A stretch of DNA of 64,000 nucleotides from Clostridium_AD sp050717535 (GTDB lineage Bacteria > Bacillota > Clostridia > Clostridiales > Clostridiaceae), in contig NZ_JBOITM010000079.1 in the NCBI RefSeq assembly GCF_050717535.1, positions 1 through 64,000 of the forward strand. Direction: 5' to 3'. How positions within the stretch are numbered: position 1 is the stretch's first letter; every line of letters begins with the position of its first letter. The position numbers and the translations under genes are program-made. This document shows, piece by piece, positions 26,883 to 35,965 of this stretch. The notes beneath the pieces were generated by a model. It saw nothing but the letters and a program-made list of their open reading frames with translations. It had not been told where the DNA came from and ran no database searches.

Positions 26883-27952
26883 TATTTAGCCTCCATCATT
26901 AGTTTTTCGAGTTCTATCACAATTTCATCTTTTGGATCAATTTTTTTAGCCATATCTAAATGTATCCTTGCTGCATCTAAGTTTTTAGTATTTATATAAC
27001 ACATAACAAGATTTGTACATACCTCTATAGACTTTGTAACTTCAAATGCATTTCTAAAATATTGGATAGCTCTCTCGTAATTTTCAAGAAGCGCATAATT
27101 AATTCCAAACTCAATTATTACCTCTATTAAATTCTTGTCAATTGCTGCTGCTTCATTTAAATAGTATATGGCCTTCTCGTAATTTTGTAGTAGTCTATAA
27201 GCTACAGCACTATGATAATATATATCTGGGCTATCTCCTAGCTGCTCCATTAGCGGAATTAAGATTTGTAATGCAGCATTAGGACTTGTAGCCACTAGTT
27301 CTTTTCCCTTTTGAAACCTTGTTATAGTTTCCAAAGTGTTTTTAAGGTCTATAACGTCTGTTGTTTGTTCGCCACCATTTATTGCATAATTACTTAAAGC
27401 TACTAAAGCTAACTCATGCTCCATTTCACTATTAAAAACTAATGCCTCATATAGATACGGCTTACTATAATTAGTTATTTTTTTAGCCCTTTCTATAAGC
27501 TTTAGTTCTTCATCTTTAAACATAATATTAGTGACCCTTAGTTTGTCTACCAGCAAAAAAATCTTATCATAATTCTCAATATTTTCTTCTATTGTTAATA
27601 ATCCACTTAACATAATATAAGCTTCCTCATAATTTTCATTTTGAATTTCTTTAAAAATCACACCCTTAATAAATCCAATTGAATTTGGAATAGACTTTAT
27701 TATTTCTTTATATACTTTAGTATACTTAAAAGATTCATCTGCTCCAATAACATAAAACATTCCTTCTATAAACAGATTAACTGGTATATTTTCGAAATCT
27801 TCTTTTTTCTTTACCTTTTGAATTATTTCATTAGTTCTCACTGGAAAATATATGTCATCCAATATAACAAAATCATTAATTTTACTATTCTTCTTTATTT
27901 CCAGAAAAAGAATAGCTGATAATTTTTCTGAAAAATATGTTTTAATATCCAT
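26882..27952 (-). CDS. TPR-repeat protein heading the cps unit
   Basis: 356-residue protein with an unrecognised N-terminal half and tetratricopeptide repeats in the C-terminal half. One repeat runs DIYYHSAVAYRLLQNYEKAI, followed by a second with EFGINYALLENYERAIQY and a third with VCTNLVMCYINTKNLDAAR. No signal peptide or membrane helix is seen, so it is probably cytoplasmic. It is translationally coupled to cpsC through TAATG and has its own likely promoter upstream. It may be a scaffold for the CpsC/D/B phosphorylation system, but that is inference from position only. The closest named family is generic glycosyltransferase-associated TPR proteins. Confidence 0.75.
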   Translation of the reverse strand: MDIKTYFSEKLSAILFLEIKKNSKINDFVILDDIYFPVRTNEIIQKVKKKEDFENIPVNLFIEGMFYVIGADESFKYTKVYKEIIKSIPNSIGFIKGVIFKEIQNENYEEAYIMLSGLLTIEENIENYDKIFLLVDKLRVTNIMFKDEELKLIERAKKITNYSKPYLYEALVFNSEMEHELALVALSNYAINGGEQTTDVIDLKNTLETITRFQKGKELVATSPNAALQILIPLMEQLGDSPDIYYHSAVAYRLLQNYEKAIYYLNEAAAIDKNLIEVIIEFGINYALLENYERAIQYFRNAFEVTKSIEVCTNLVMCYINTKNLDAARIHLDMAKKIDPKDEIVIELEKLMMEAK

Positions 27953-28001
27953 GCTTTCACCTTCCTACTAATCTTAAATATTTATGCTACAACTACTCCT
28001 A

Positions 28002-28030
28002 ATAATAATATAATGAGGGTGATTTGTAAA
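28002..28030 (-). promoter_or_regulatory. Candidate promoter of the TPR-cpsCDB-galU unit
   Basis: On the minus strand TTTACA (28030-28025), a 17-base spacer and TATTAT (28007-28002). It sits in the 85-base gap behind phosphoglucomutase, about 50 bases before the TPR start. No terminator precedes it, so read-through from pgcA is also possible. Confidence 0.5.
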
Positions 28031-28037
28031 CCACACT

Positions 28038-29771
28038 TTAGGTTATGCTTGCTTTATCAACTATTAACATAACATTTTCTTTCAATTTAATTGTTTTTTT
28101 AGATGTATCTTCTTGACTGTTTCCTTTAACGGATAAATAGATTTTCATTTTTGGTTCAGTACCAGAAGGTCTAACTACAAACCAAGACCCATCTTCCAAA
28201 ATAAATTTTAGTACATTTGATTTTGGTAGTGAAATTGTTTTTTCAGTATGTTCTAATAAATTCATCTCTAACCCAGCTCTATAGTCCATTTTTTTTACAA
28301 CTTTATAATTTCCTATGAAATCCTTCATTGAATGTCTTAAATATTCTAAAATATTACCTATTTTTTCTGCACCATCTTTCCCCTTTAGTTCTATTGAAAC
28401 TAAGCTCTCCTCATAATACCCATATTCCTTATAAAGATCCATCAATGCATCATATAAACTCATGCCCTTACTTTTATAATAAAGTGTCATTTCACAAATC
28501 AATGTTGCCGCTATAACCGCATCTTTATCTCGTACAAAATTCCCAGCTAAATAGCCAAAGCTTTCTTCAAACCCAAAGATAAAGTTTTTTTCACCTTTTT
28601 CTTCGAACTCTTTGATTTTTTCGCCAATATATTTAAATCCAGTTAACACATCTAGTACTTCAACGTTATATTTTAGTGCAATACCCTCTACCATATTAGA
28701 TGTAACAATAGTTTTTATTACCACACCATTCTTAGGCATTTTTTTTGTTTCACTTAATGAATTCAAAATATAATTACACAATAATACCCCAGTCTGATTT
28801 CCTGTAAGAACCTTGTATTCACCGAATTTGTCTTTAACTACTACTCCAATACGATCACAATCAGGATCTGTCCCAAAAATAATATCTGGATTAATTTTTT
28901 CTGCCATTTTAAGAGCTAATTCAAATACCTTTGGATCTTCTGGATTAGGATAAGCTGCCGTTGGAAAATTACCATCTGGCATTTCTTGCTGCTTTACAAC
29001 AGACACATTCTCATAACCAAGTTCACTTAAAACTCTTCTAACAGGAATATTTCCAGAACCATGAATAGGAGTATAAACTACTTTTAAATCCTTGGCATGT
29101 TTGCTAAGCAAATCTTCTCTCAGTGTCAAATTTTTAACCTTATTGATGTATGATAAATAAAGATCTTCTCCAATGATTTTTAACATTCCATTAGTTTTGG
29201 CTTTATCAGCTTCTATAGTTTTCACTTTAGAAAAATCTTTTATATTTCCTGCACAGGTTATAATTTCGTTGGCAACCTCATCAGTAACTTGTCCACCATC
29301 CTCCCCATAAACTTTGTACCCATTATATTCTTTAGGATTATGTGAGGCAGTAATAACAATACCCGCTTTACTTTTAAGTTGACGAACCGCATAAGATAAA
29401 ATTGGCGTTGGTGTTAATTTTTCAAATAAATTAACGTAAATACCATTTCCACAAAGAGTTTTTGCAGCAGCCATGGCAAATTCTTTTGACATATTTCTTG
29501 AATCATAGGCTATGCACACTGATGTGTTTCCCGTGTATTTTGAATTTAAATAATCAGCTAACCCTTGAGTAGCTTTACCTATGGTGTGTATGTTCATCCG
29601 GTTTGTTCCCGCTCCCATTACTCCTCTAAGTCCCCCTGTACCAAACTCTAAATCTTTGTAAAATCTATCTTCAATTTCTTTTTCATCAATTAACTGTTCT
29701 AACTCTTTTTTTAATTTCAAATCTATTAAATTAGAGTTAATCCAAATTTTATATTTTTCTTTGTAAGTCAT
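28038..29771 (-). CDS. pgcA: Alpha-phosphoglucomutase
   Basis: 577-residue phosphohexomutase that interconverts glucose-6-phosphate and glucose-1-phosphate. The phosphoserine loop is ITASHNPKEYNGYKVYGEDG, the metal loop is DPDCDRIG, the sugar-binding loop is FGFEESFGYL, and the C-terminal phosphate-binding loop is RPSGTEPKMKIY. Length and motifs match PgcA of Bacillus. ATG at 29771 follows AAGGAGG. Position at the head of the polysaccharide locus implies supply of glucose-1-phosphate to GalU. Confidence 0.93.
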   Translation of the reverse strand: MTYKEKYKIWINSNLIDLKLKKELEQLIDEKEIEDRFYKDLEFGTGGLRGVMGAGTNRMNIHTIGKATQGLADYLNSKYTGNTSVCIAYDSRNMSKEFAMAAAKTLCGNGIYVNLFEKLTPTPILSYAVRQLKSKAGIVITASHNPKEYNGYKVYGEDGGQVTDEVANEIITCAGNIKDFSKVKTIEADKAKTNGMLKIIGEDLYLSYINKVKNLTLREDLLSKHAKDLKVVYTPIHGSGNIPVRRVLSELGYENVSVVKQQEMPDGNFPTAAYPNPEDPKVFELALKMAEKINPDIIFGTDPDCDRIGVVVKDKFGEYKVLTGNQTGVLLCNYILNSLSETKKMPKNGVVIKTIVTSNMVEGIALKYNVEVLDVLTGFKYIGEKIKEFEEKGEKNFIFGFEESFGYLAGNFVRDKDAVIAATLICEMTLYYKSKGMSLYDALMDLYKEYGYYEESLVSIELKGKDGAEKIGNILEYLRHSMKDFIGNYKVVKKMDYRAGLEMNLLEHTEKTISLPKSNVLKFILEDGSWFVVRPSGTEPKMKIYLSVKGNSQEDTSKKTIKLKENVMLIVDKASIT

Positions 29772-30114
29772 AAATTTTCCTCCTTATATTCTTTTGAGAT
29801 AACAAATATTTGCTAGGCTCTTTGCCATTACCAAAACTCTCTCTTTAGTCTATAACATTATACTATCAACCCATTATAAATAAAAGGAACATTAAGTGTC
29901 TTTATTATAAACTATTCTTTTTATGATTTATTTGACAATTTGAAATTATTATTGCATTTGCATATCTAATCCTCTATAATTATAAATTGGCCCAATGAAT
30001 TTACTAACAATAACTATTTTAAAGATTAGGAATATTTAAGTAACTAAGCGAGCATAATTTTTCTTGTTTATTTTAATATTCCACAAAATAAATTCACTTG
30101 AAAGGGGTGTATAA
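29772..30114. other. Divergent intergenic region between pgcA and the decarboxylase gene
   Basis: 343 AT-rich bases between divergent genes. A good plus-strand promoter is at 29952-29980; the pgcA promoter must be near 29850-29890 but is not clear. The decarboxylase leader would be about 130 bases long. I see no riboswitch-like conserved structure in that leader. Confidence 0.5.
29952..29980 (+). promoter_or_regulatory. Candidate promoter of the decarboxylase gene
   Basis: TTGCAT at 29952-29957, 17-base spacer and perfect TATAAT at 29975-29980, giving a leader of about 128 bases before the ATG at 30115. Confidence 0.6.
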
Positions 30115-31605
30115 ATGTATAGATTAAATCAAAATGAAACTCCATTATTCGATGCGTTAATGGAATATGTTGACAGAGATACCTTGCCACTTCACGTACC
30201 TGGCCATAAAAAGGGAGTAGGTGCTGATGAAGAATTTAAAAATTTTATGGGGGCAAACCCTTTTAAAATTGATGTTACAGTTTTTAAACTTGTTGATTCT
30301 TTGCATCACCCAACCGGACCTATTAAAAAGGCCCAAGAGTTAGCAGCTGATGCTTATGGTGCTGATGAAACATTTTTCTCAGTTCACGGAACTTCTGGTG
30401 CCATTCAAGCTATGATTATGTCTGTGGTTGGATCTGGCGATAAGATAATTGTACCTAGAAATGTTCATAAATCTATAACCGGTGGAATCATATTGGCCGG
30501 TGCTGTCCCAGTTTATATGCAACCTGAACTAGATAAAAAAATAGGGGTTGCTCATGGAGTATCTCCAGAAACAGTGGAAGCAACACTAAAAGAGAATCCT
30601 GATGCAAAAGCCGTGCTTATAATAAACCCTACATATTATGGAGTTTCCACTGATATAGAAAAAATTGCAGAAATGGTTCATGAATATGACATTCCGCTTA
30701 TAGTTGATGAAGCCCATGGTCCTCATCTTAATTTTAATAGCAGATTGCCAATGTCAGCAATGGAAGCTGGTGCAGACATATGTGCACAAAGCACTCATAA
30801 AATCATAGGTTCATTAACTCAAACTTCGTTACTACATGTTTGTTCAAATCGTGTTAACCCAGCTAGAGTTAAACAACTGATGAATTTACTGCACACAACT
30901 TCACCTTCCTACATATTAATGGCCTCACTGGATTGTGCTAGGCGTCAAATTGCTTTGCATGGCACCGAACTTTTAGATAAGACTATTGATTTATCTAATT
31001 ATGTAAGAAGTGAAGTAAATAAGATTCCTGGTTTTTATTGTTTTGGGGAAGAGGTTTTAGATGGTTTTGGAGCTTTCGCTATTGATCCAACTAAAATTAC
31101 AATAACTTGTAGAGATTTAGGCATAACAGGTTATGACTTAGATATGATTCTCTCTAACAAATATCATATACAAATGGAATTATCTGATCTTTATAACGTA
31201 CTGGCAGTTGGATCCTTTGGTGATACAGAAGAAGGAATGGAGCAGTTACTTACGGCTTTAAGAGAAGTTAGTAGTGAATACTATGGCAAAGGCGCAAAAA
31301 AATCTGATTTTATTGATATTCCTAGTATTCCAGAGCAAGTTCAAATTCCTCGTGAGGCTTTCAACAGTGTAAATACTGCTGTAGAAATTAAAAAGAGTGT
31401 TGGTATGATAAGTGGAGAATTCCTAATGGCTTATCCACCTGGTATTCCAATACTTTGCCCTGGTGAGAGAATAACTCAAGAAATTATAGATTATGTTGAA
31501 AAATTAAAAGCAACTGGCTTATATGTTCAAGGAACTGAGGATCCAGAAGTTGAATATATAAAAGTTGTTCGTGAAGAAGATGCTGTGTATATAACTGTTG
31601 AATAG
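30115..31605 (+). CDS. Orn/Lys/Arg-type PLP-dependent decarboxylase
   Basis: 496-residue fold-type I PLP enzyme of the short Gram-positive arginine/lysine/ornithine decarboxylase group. LHVPGHKKGVG is the family N-terminal motif, FFSVHGTSGAIQAM the cofactor-phosphate region, VDEAHG at 197-202 binds PLP, and Lys229 in STHKIIGS is the Schiff-base lysine. The C-terminal domain includes AYPPGIPILCPGERIT. The likely first step is polyamine or agmatine/cadaverine formation; Bacillus SpeA has the same size, but the substrate cannot be fixed by eye. The ATG follows GAAAGGGGTG. Monocistronic, closed by a shared bidirectional terminator. Confidence 0.88.
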   Translation: MYRLNQNETPLFDALMEYVDRDTLPLHVPGHKKGVGADEEFKNFMGANPFKIDVTVFKLVDSLHHPTGPIKKAQELAADAYGADETFFSVHGTSGAIQAMIMSVVGSGDKIIVPRNVHKSITGGIILAGAVPVYMQPELDKKIGVAHGVSPETVEATLKENPDAKAVLIINPTYYGVSTDIEKIAEMVHEYDIPLIVDEAHGPHLNFNSRLPMSAMEAGADICAQSTHKIIGSLTQTSLLHVCSNRVNPARVKQLMNLLHTTSPSYILMASLDCARRQIALHGTELLDKTIDLSNYVRSEVNKIPGFYCFGEEVLDGFGAFAIDPTKITITCRDLGITGYDLDMILSNKYHIQMELSDLYNVLAVGSFGDTEEGMEQLLTALREVSSEYYGKGAKKSDFIDIPSIPEQVQIPREAFNSVNTAVEIKKSVGMISGEFLMAYPPGIPILCPGERITQEIIDYVEKLKATGLYVQGTEDPEVEYIKVVREEDAVYITVE

Positions 31606-31648
31606 AAGCAAAAAGAACTCCAAATTAGGAGTTCTTTTTGCTTCTATT
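31601..31648. terminator. Bidirectional terminator shared by convergent genes
   Basis: Perfect 21-bp arms (left arm ends AAAAAGAACTCC, right arm starts GGAGTTCTTTTT) around AAATTA. The arms include the TAG stop of the decarboxylase and the last codons of the minus-strand gene, so both messages end in the same hairpin. Confidence 0.92.
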
Positions 31649-32470
31649 GAGTTTTACTCTAAGCTCAATATTTTCTTTTTCAATAGTGCCTAAGTACTTA
31701 AAATATTGAGTATCCGACATTTTGCTTATTGTTTCACAGGTATCCACCAATTTAATAAAATATCCCATTGTATAACTTATCTTCATTAGTGGCTCTGTTA
31801 ATTTGTGATTAAATCTAATAGACATTTGTTTTTTCTTTTTCTCAGAAGTTTTTTTAATATTTGTATAGCAATCCTTGGCAGAATTTATAAGTCTTATCTT
31901 TTGAAGATTTATACTTAGTGCATCTCTATATGTTGGTAATAGCTCTTCCAACATATTGAGATTAAAATATTTTTTTTCTTCTTTACATTTATAAGCATCA
32001 GTCATAAGCTGTTTTAAAGCTAAATTGTTGTTCTTTCTAATTCCTGGTAATTTAACAACAATTTGTTTTACTTGTTCCGAATCCACAATTCCCTCTTTAG
32101 TTAGGAAATTTAAACCTTCAACTACTAATTGATAATCTTTCCTATCCTTTTCAACTTTACCTTCCTCTTGATATGCATTGATTATACAGGTTCTACTTTC
32201 TTTATTATAAAATATCTCAGAATAATAAGCTAATTTTGCTAATTTTTCTTGTAGAGATTTTTCCATAACAATTTCATTTTTTTCATTAATATAAAGATAC
32301 CCCAAATTCTCTTTCCTTAAATTTTCAAACATTTTTTTAGAAAATGTAATCTCTCTATATAAAATATTATTATATTCCAAAGCATCAGAAATTCTAACTA
32401 CTTCTCCTCTTTTTATGTATTCTTTTATGCACCCTAATATTTCTTTAGATGCTAATGAATATAGTGGCAT
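31625..32470 (-). CDS. Unrecognised 281-residue cytoplasmic protein
   Basis: I do not recognise this protein. It is Lys- and Glu-rich, has no signal peptide or membrane helix and seems mainly alpha-helical. The N-terminal part contains AYYSEIFYNKESRTCIINAY and VVEGLNFLTKEGIVDSEQ; the C-terminal third (residues about 215-281) is basic and ends in a helical KENIELRVKLNRSKK stretch. The ATG at 32470 follows AAGGAGG, and normal codon use supports a real gene. It is single, between two terminators, next to the iorAB unit and convergent with the decarboxylase gene. No function is proposed. Confidence 0.75.
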   Translation of the reverse strand: MPLYSLASKEILGCIKEYIKRGEVVRISDALEYNNILYREITFSKKMFENLRKENLGYLYINEKNEIVMEKSLQEKLAKLAYYSEIFYNKESRTCIINAYQEEGKVEKDRKDYQLVVEGLNFLTKEGIVDSEQVKQIVVKLPGIRKNNNLALKQLMTDAYKCKEEKKYFNLNMLEELLPTYRDALSINLQKIRLINSAKDCYTNIKKTSEKKKKQMSIRFNHKLTEPLMKISYTMGYFIKLVDTCETISKMSDTQYFKYLGTIEKENIELRVKLNRSKKNS

Positions 32471-32601
32471 TTTTATTCCTCCTTGTCGGCCTCTTGGTAT
32501 AAAACAATTATTAATTGTTTTGCCTCATGTAGTTCTTGTATAGTACTTATTTATATTATAGCGGATTTTTAAAAATATCCTACAAAAATGTACATTTTTC
32601 T

Positions 32602-32640
32602 ATAAAAAACAAAAACAGGAGCTCTAACTCAAAGCTCCTA
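32602..32640 (-). terminator. Terminator of the glnA/ior unit
   Basis: Minus-strand arms AGGAGCT and AGCTCCT with a nine-base loop, followed by GTTTTTGTTTTTT. It lies just behind the iorB stop at 32653. Confidence 0.85.
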
Positions 32641-32652
32641 CTTTTATTAATG

Positions 32653-33228
32653 CTAAACTTCCATTCCTGCTTTAAATGCCTTCTTATTTATTTCTATAGC
32701 TTTGGGAGGCACTATATCACTAATAACCTCATCCCAATTTATATTTTCTAGTTTAAGCACTTTAATTAATGCTCCTAATAAAACTACATTTTGTGCTTTA
32801 ACATTTCCAAGCTTTTCAGCAATTTCAACTGCATTAATAATTACAATGTTATGCACTATTTCTGATAGCTTTTCATTTACATTTTCAGGGTATTTTTCTT
32901 TGCCTATTAAAACTGGTATTGGATATATTTCATAATCATTAACTACCATGTAGCCATCTTTCTTTAAATAAGGTAGGTATCTAGCGGCTTCACTCTTTTC
33001 GAATGAAACTATTACATCTACTTTACCTTTTTCTACTAGTGGAGAATAAACCTTTTCTCCAAATCTTACTTGTGTGGTAACACTTCCACCTCTTTGAGCC
33101 ATGCCATGAACTTCTGACATTTTAACATCATATCCACTTTTCAAAAGTCCTTCTGTCAAAATTTTAGATGCTAGAATTGTTCCTTGTCCACCTACACCTA
33201 CAAATAATACACTTTTATTTTCACTCAT
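32653..33228 (-). CDS. iorB: Indolepyruvate:ferredoxin oxidoreductase, beta subunit
   Basis: 191-residue gamma-type 2-oxoacid:acceptor oxidoreductase domain. LFVGVGGQGTILASKIL is the N-terminal glycine-rich motif, and SEVHGMAQRGGSVTTQVRFG is diagnostic for IorB. With IorA it converts aryl pyruvates plus CoA to aryl-acetyl-CoA, CO2 and reduced ferredoxin. ATG at 33228 lies one base behind the iorA stop at 33230, so the pair is coupled. A TTG at 33240 inside the iorA end is possible but has no better ribosome site. Confidence 0.92.
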   Translation of the reverse strand: MSENKSVLFVGVGGQGTILASKILTEGLLKSGYDVKMSEVHGMAQRGGSVTTQVRFGEKVYSPLVEKGKVDVIVSFEKSEAARYLPYLKKDGYMVVNDYEIYPIPVLIGKEKYPENVNEKLSEIVHNIVIINAVEIAEKLGNVKAQNVVLLGALIKVLKLENINWDEVISDIVPPKAIEINKKAFKAGMEV

Positions 33229-33229
33229 A

Positions 33230-34996
33230 TTATTCACCAACCTTTTCTATAGCTTTAAATGGGCATACTTGCAAACATATTCCGCATCCATTACACATGG
33301 TAGCATCTATAGTTACAACTCCATTTTGAAATTTTATTGCTGGGCAACCTACTTTTAAGCAAGCCTTACACTTTTTGCATTTTTCTTCATCTATAACACA
33401 CTTTATTCCCGCTCTAACTTTAAGCACATCTTTAATCAATGCACAAGGTTGTTTTGTAATTATTACAAAAGGCTCTGTGCTATCATGCGCCTGCTTTACA
33501 GCATTTTTTGTCTCACCTAGTTTATAGGGATCTACTACTCTTATATTTTCCGCTTTAATACCACAGGCAATAACTAACTTTTCTATATCAATCATTGGTG
33601 CAGGATTCTTTTGGAGGGTTTTACCTGTGCCAGGATTTTCTTGATGTCCTGTCATACCAGTAATTCTATTATCCAAAATACAAATAACAATTGGAGTATG
33701 ATTATATACTGCATTTACAAGCCCTGTTATTCCTGAATGGAAGAAAGTTGAATCTCCAATAAAAGAGAAAACCTTTTTATCATGCCTATTAGAAACCATG
33801 TTAGCTCTTTCAATACCTGTACCTGCAGAAATTGAAGCTCCCATACATATAACTGTATCAGTTACATTAAGAGGCGCTACCATACCTAGGGTGTAGCATC
33901 CTATATCCCCTGAAGATATTATATCTTTATATTTTGATACTTCATAAAATATTCCTCTATGTGGACACCCTGGACATAATACTGGTGGTCTTGAAGGTGC
34001 TTGTATATCTGTTGTATAAGCAATATTATTAACTTCACCTAAGATGGCCTTTCGCACGATGTCAGGATTTAATTCGTCACAAATAGGAATTATTTCTTTT
34101 CCTATGCAGTTGATTCCCATTGCCTTTATAGCAGTTTCTAAATAAGGGTCATTCTCTTCTATTATATAAAGTTTTTCAACCTTAGCTGCAAATTCTCTAA
34201 TCATTTCATCTGGAAGAGGATAACTCATACCTATCTTTAGATAAGACGCATTATCACCTAGAACTTCTTTAGCATATTGATAAGAAATACCACTTGTAAT
34301 TATTCCTATTTTACTATTACCCATCTCCACTCTGTTTAATGGAGTATTATTAGAAAATTTTCTTAATGCTTCTAATCTTTCTTCTACTTCATAATGTTTA
34401 GCTTTTGAATGTGCAGGTATCATAATATATTTTTTTACATTTTTTTCGTAAGGCCTTACTGCTACTGAAATCCTCTCTCCAAGCTCTATTACTGATTTTG
34501 AGTGACATATCCTTGTAGTAACTCTAAACAAAACAAGGGTATCAAATTTTTCACTAATCTCATAAGCTGCTTTCATATAGTCTAAACATTCTTGTGAATC
34601 AGATGGTTCTAGTAAGGCCACTTTAGCATGTGGTGCATAGTATCTATTATCCTGCTCATTCTGCGACGAATGCATTCCAGGATCATCTGCTGTTACCACA
34701 ACAAATCCTCCATTAACACCTTCATATGCTATTGTAAATAATGGATCTGCAGCCACGTTTAATCCTACATGCTTCATAGTTGTAAGCGACCTTGCCCCAC
34801 CAATAGATGCTCCTGCTGCAACTTCAAATCCTACTTTTTCATTAGGTGCCCATTCTGCATAAACGCCTTCATATTTAGCAAAATTTTCAAGAATTTCTGT
34901 ACTAGGTGTTCCTGGGTAACCAGAAGCTATATGACATCCTGCCTCATAGGCGCCTCTTGCAATGGCCTCATTACCTGACATAATTACTTTTTTCAT
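33230..34996 (-). CDS. iorA: Indolepyruvate:ferredoxin oxidoreductase, alpha subunit
   Basis: 588-residue thiamine-diphosphate enzyme. Order: N-terminal pyrimidine-binding part (GCHIASGYPGTPSTEILENF), a middle domain, the TPP-phosphate site GDSTFFHSGITGLVNAVYNH followed by CILDNRITGMTGHQENP, then two 4Fe-4S ferredoxin motifs (CKKCKACLKVGCP and CNGCGICLQVCP) at the C-terminus. This is the full IorA architecture. It oxidatively decarboxylates indole-, phenyl- and hydroxyphenyl-pyruvate formed from aromatic amino acids. The gene follows a phosphotransacylase-like gene by 15 bases, so the acyl-CoA product may be converted to an acyl phosphate. ATG behind AAAAGGGGG. Confidence 0.95.
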   Translation of the reverse strand: MKKVIMSGNEAIARGAYEAGCHIASGYPGTPSTEILENFAKYEGVYAEWAPNEKVGFEVAAGASIGGARSLTTMKHVGLNVAADPLFTIAYEGVNGGFVVVTADDPGMHSSQNEQDNRYYAPHAKVALLEPSDSQECLDYMKAAYEISEKFDTLVLFRVTTRICHSKSVIELGERISVAVRPYEKNVKKYIMIPAHSKAKHYEVEERLEALRKFSNNTPLNRVEMGNSKIGIITSGISYQYAKEVLGDNASYLKIGMSYPLPDEMIREFAAKVEKLYIIEENDPYLETAIKAMGINCIGKEIIPICDELNPDIVRKAILGEVNNIAYTTDIQAPSRPPVLCPGCPHRGIFYEVSKYKDIISSGDIGCYTLGMVAPLNVTDTVICMGASISAGTGIERANMVSNRHDKKVFSFIGDSTFFHSGITGLVNAVYNHTPIVICILDNRITGMTGHQENPGTGKTLQKNPAPMIDIEKLVIACGIKAENIRVVDPYKLGETKNAVKQAHDSTEPFVIITKQPCALIKDVLKVRAGIKCVIDEEKCKKCKACLKVGCPAIKFQNGVVTIDATMCNGCGICLQVCPFKAIEKVGE

Positions 34997-35011
34997 ATAT
35001 AATTCCCCCTT

Positions 35012-35908
35012 TTATACTACTACCGCTCCAAGAGCTATAGAATATAATTTTGATTTTGCACTATCAGCCCTTGAAACCAATACTACTGGGCATTTCGCTC
35101 CTACTATAATGCCTGCACTTTCAGCTTTCGCAAAGTAGGTAAGAGATTTACCTAGAAAATTTCCCGCCTCTATACTTGGAACAAGTAATATATCACTATC
35201 ACCTGCTACCTCACTAATAATACCCTTATGCTCTGCAGCCTCCTTAGATATTGCATTATCCAGTCCCAATGGACCATCAATTAAGCAGCCCTTTATTTGT
35301 CCTCTTTTATTCATTTGTGATAGTGATGCCGCGTCTATCGTTGCCTGCATTGAAGGATTAACAACTTCTACTGCACAAATAGGAGCTATCTTTGGAATAT
35401 CTATCTCTAGCGCATGTGCTACTTGCACTGCATTATTAATTATCTCAATTTTTTCTTTAAGTTCGGGACAAGTAACCATACCTCCATCCGTTAGAAAAAG
35501 TAATTTGTGATACGCAGGTATATCATAAATCATAACATGTGATAAAAGTCCCGTGCCTCTGAGTCCTGCCTCTTTATTTAGTACTGCCTTTAGTAATTCA
35601 GAGGTTCCAAGCATCCCTTTCATTATGAAATGAGCCTCGCCACAGGATACAAGCTCTACAGCTTTCGCTGCAGCTCTTATGATGTCTTTTTCATTTACAA
35701 TTCTAATATTTTGAAGGCTTAAATTTTCTTTAAGTGCAATCGCTTTTATTTTATCCTCATCGCCAACCAGTATCGCATCCACAATTTGTAATTTAACTGC
35801 TTCGACTACTGCCTTTAAAACTATATTATCCTGTGCCACAGCTACTGATAATATCTTTTTATCTTTTTTAGTAGCTAGTTCAATTAACTCATCAAGTCTT
35901 TTAACCAT
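35012..35908 (-). CDS. Phosphate butyryl/acetyl-transferase-family enzyme
   Basis: 298-residue PTA_PTB family protein. The middle has EAHFIMKGMLGTSELLKAVL and LSHVMIYDIPAYHKLLFLTD, and the C-terminal GPLGLDNAISKEAAEHKGI, DILLVPSIEAGNFLGKSL are the family's CoA/phosphate-binding blocks. The size fits Ptb (about 300) rather than Pta. Because it abuts iorA it may act on aryl-acetyl-CoA made by IorAB, releasing an acyl phosphate for ATP formation. No acyl kinase (Buk-like) gene is in the window. ATG at 35908 behind GAGAGGGG. The specific acyl group is inference. Confidence 0.88.
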   Translation of the reverse strand: MVKRLDELIELATKKDKKILSVAVAQDNIVLKAVVEAVKLQIVDAILVGDEDKIKAIALKENLSLQNIRIVNEKDIIRAAAKAVELVSCGEAHFIMKGMLGTSELLKAVLNKEAGLRGTGLLSHVMIYDIPAYHKLLFLTDGGMVTCPELKEKIEIINNAVQVAHALEIDIPKIAPICAVEVVNPSMQATIDAASLSQMNKRGQIKGCLIDGPLGLDNAISKEAAEHKGIISEVAGDSDILLVPSIEAGNFLGKSLTYFAKAESAGIIVGAKCPVVLVSRADSAKSKLYSIALGAVVV

Positions 35909-35965
35909 GATCTAACCCCTCTCTCATAACATCTATAATTTTAATTAATTGTTCCAATTCTTATA

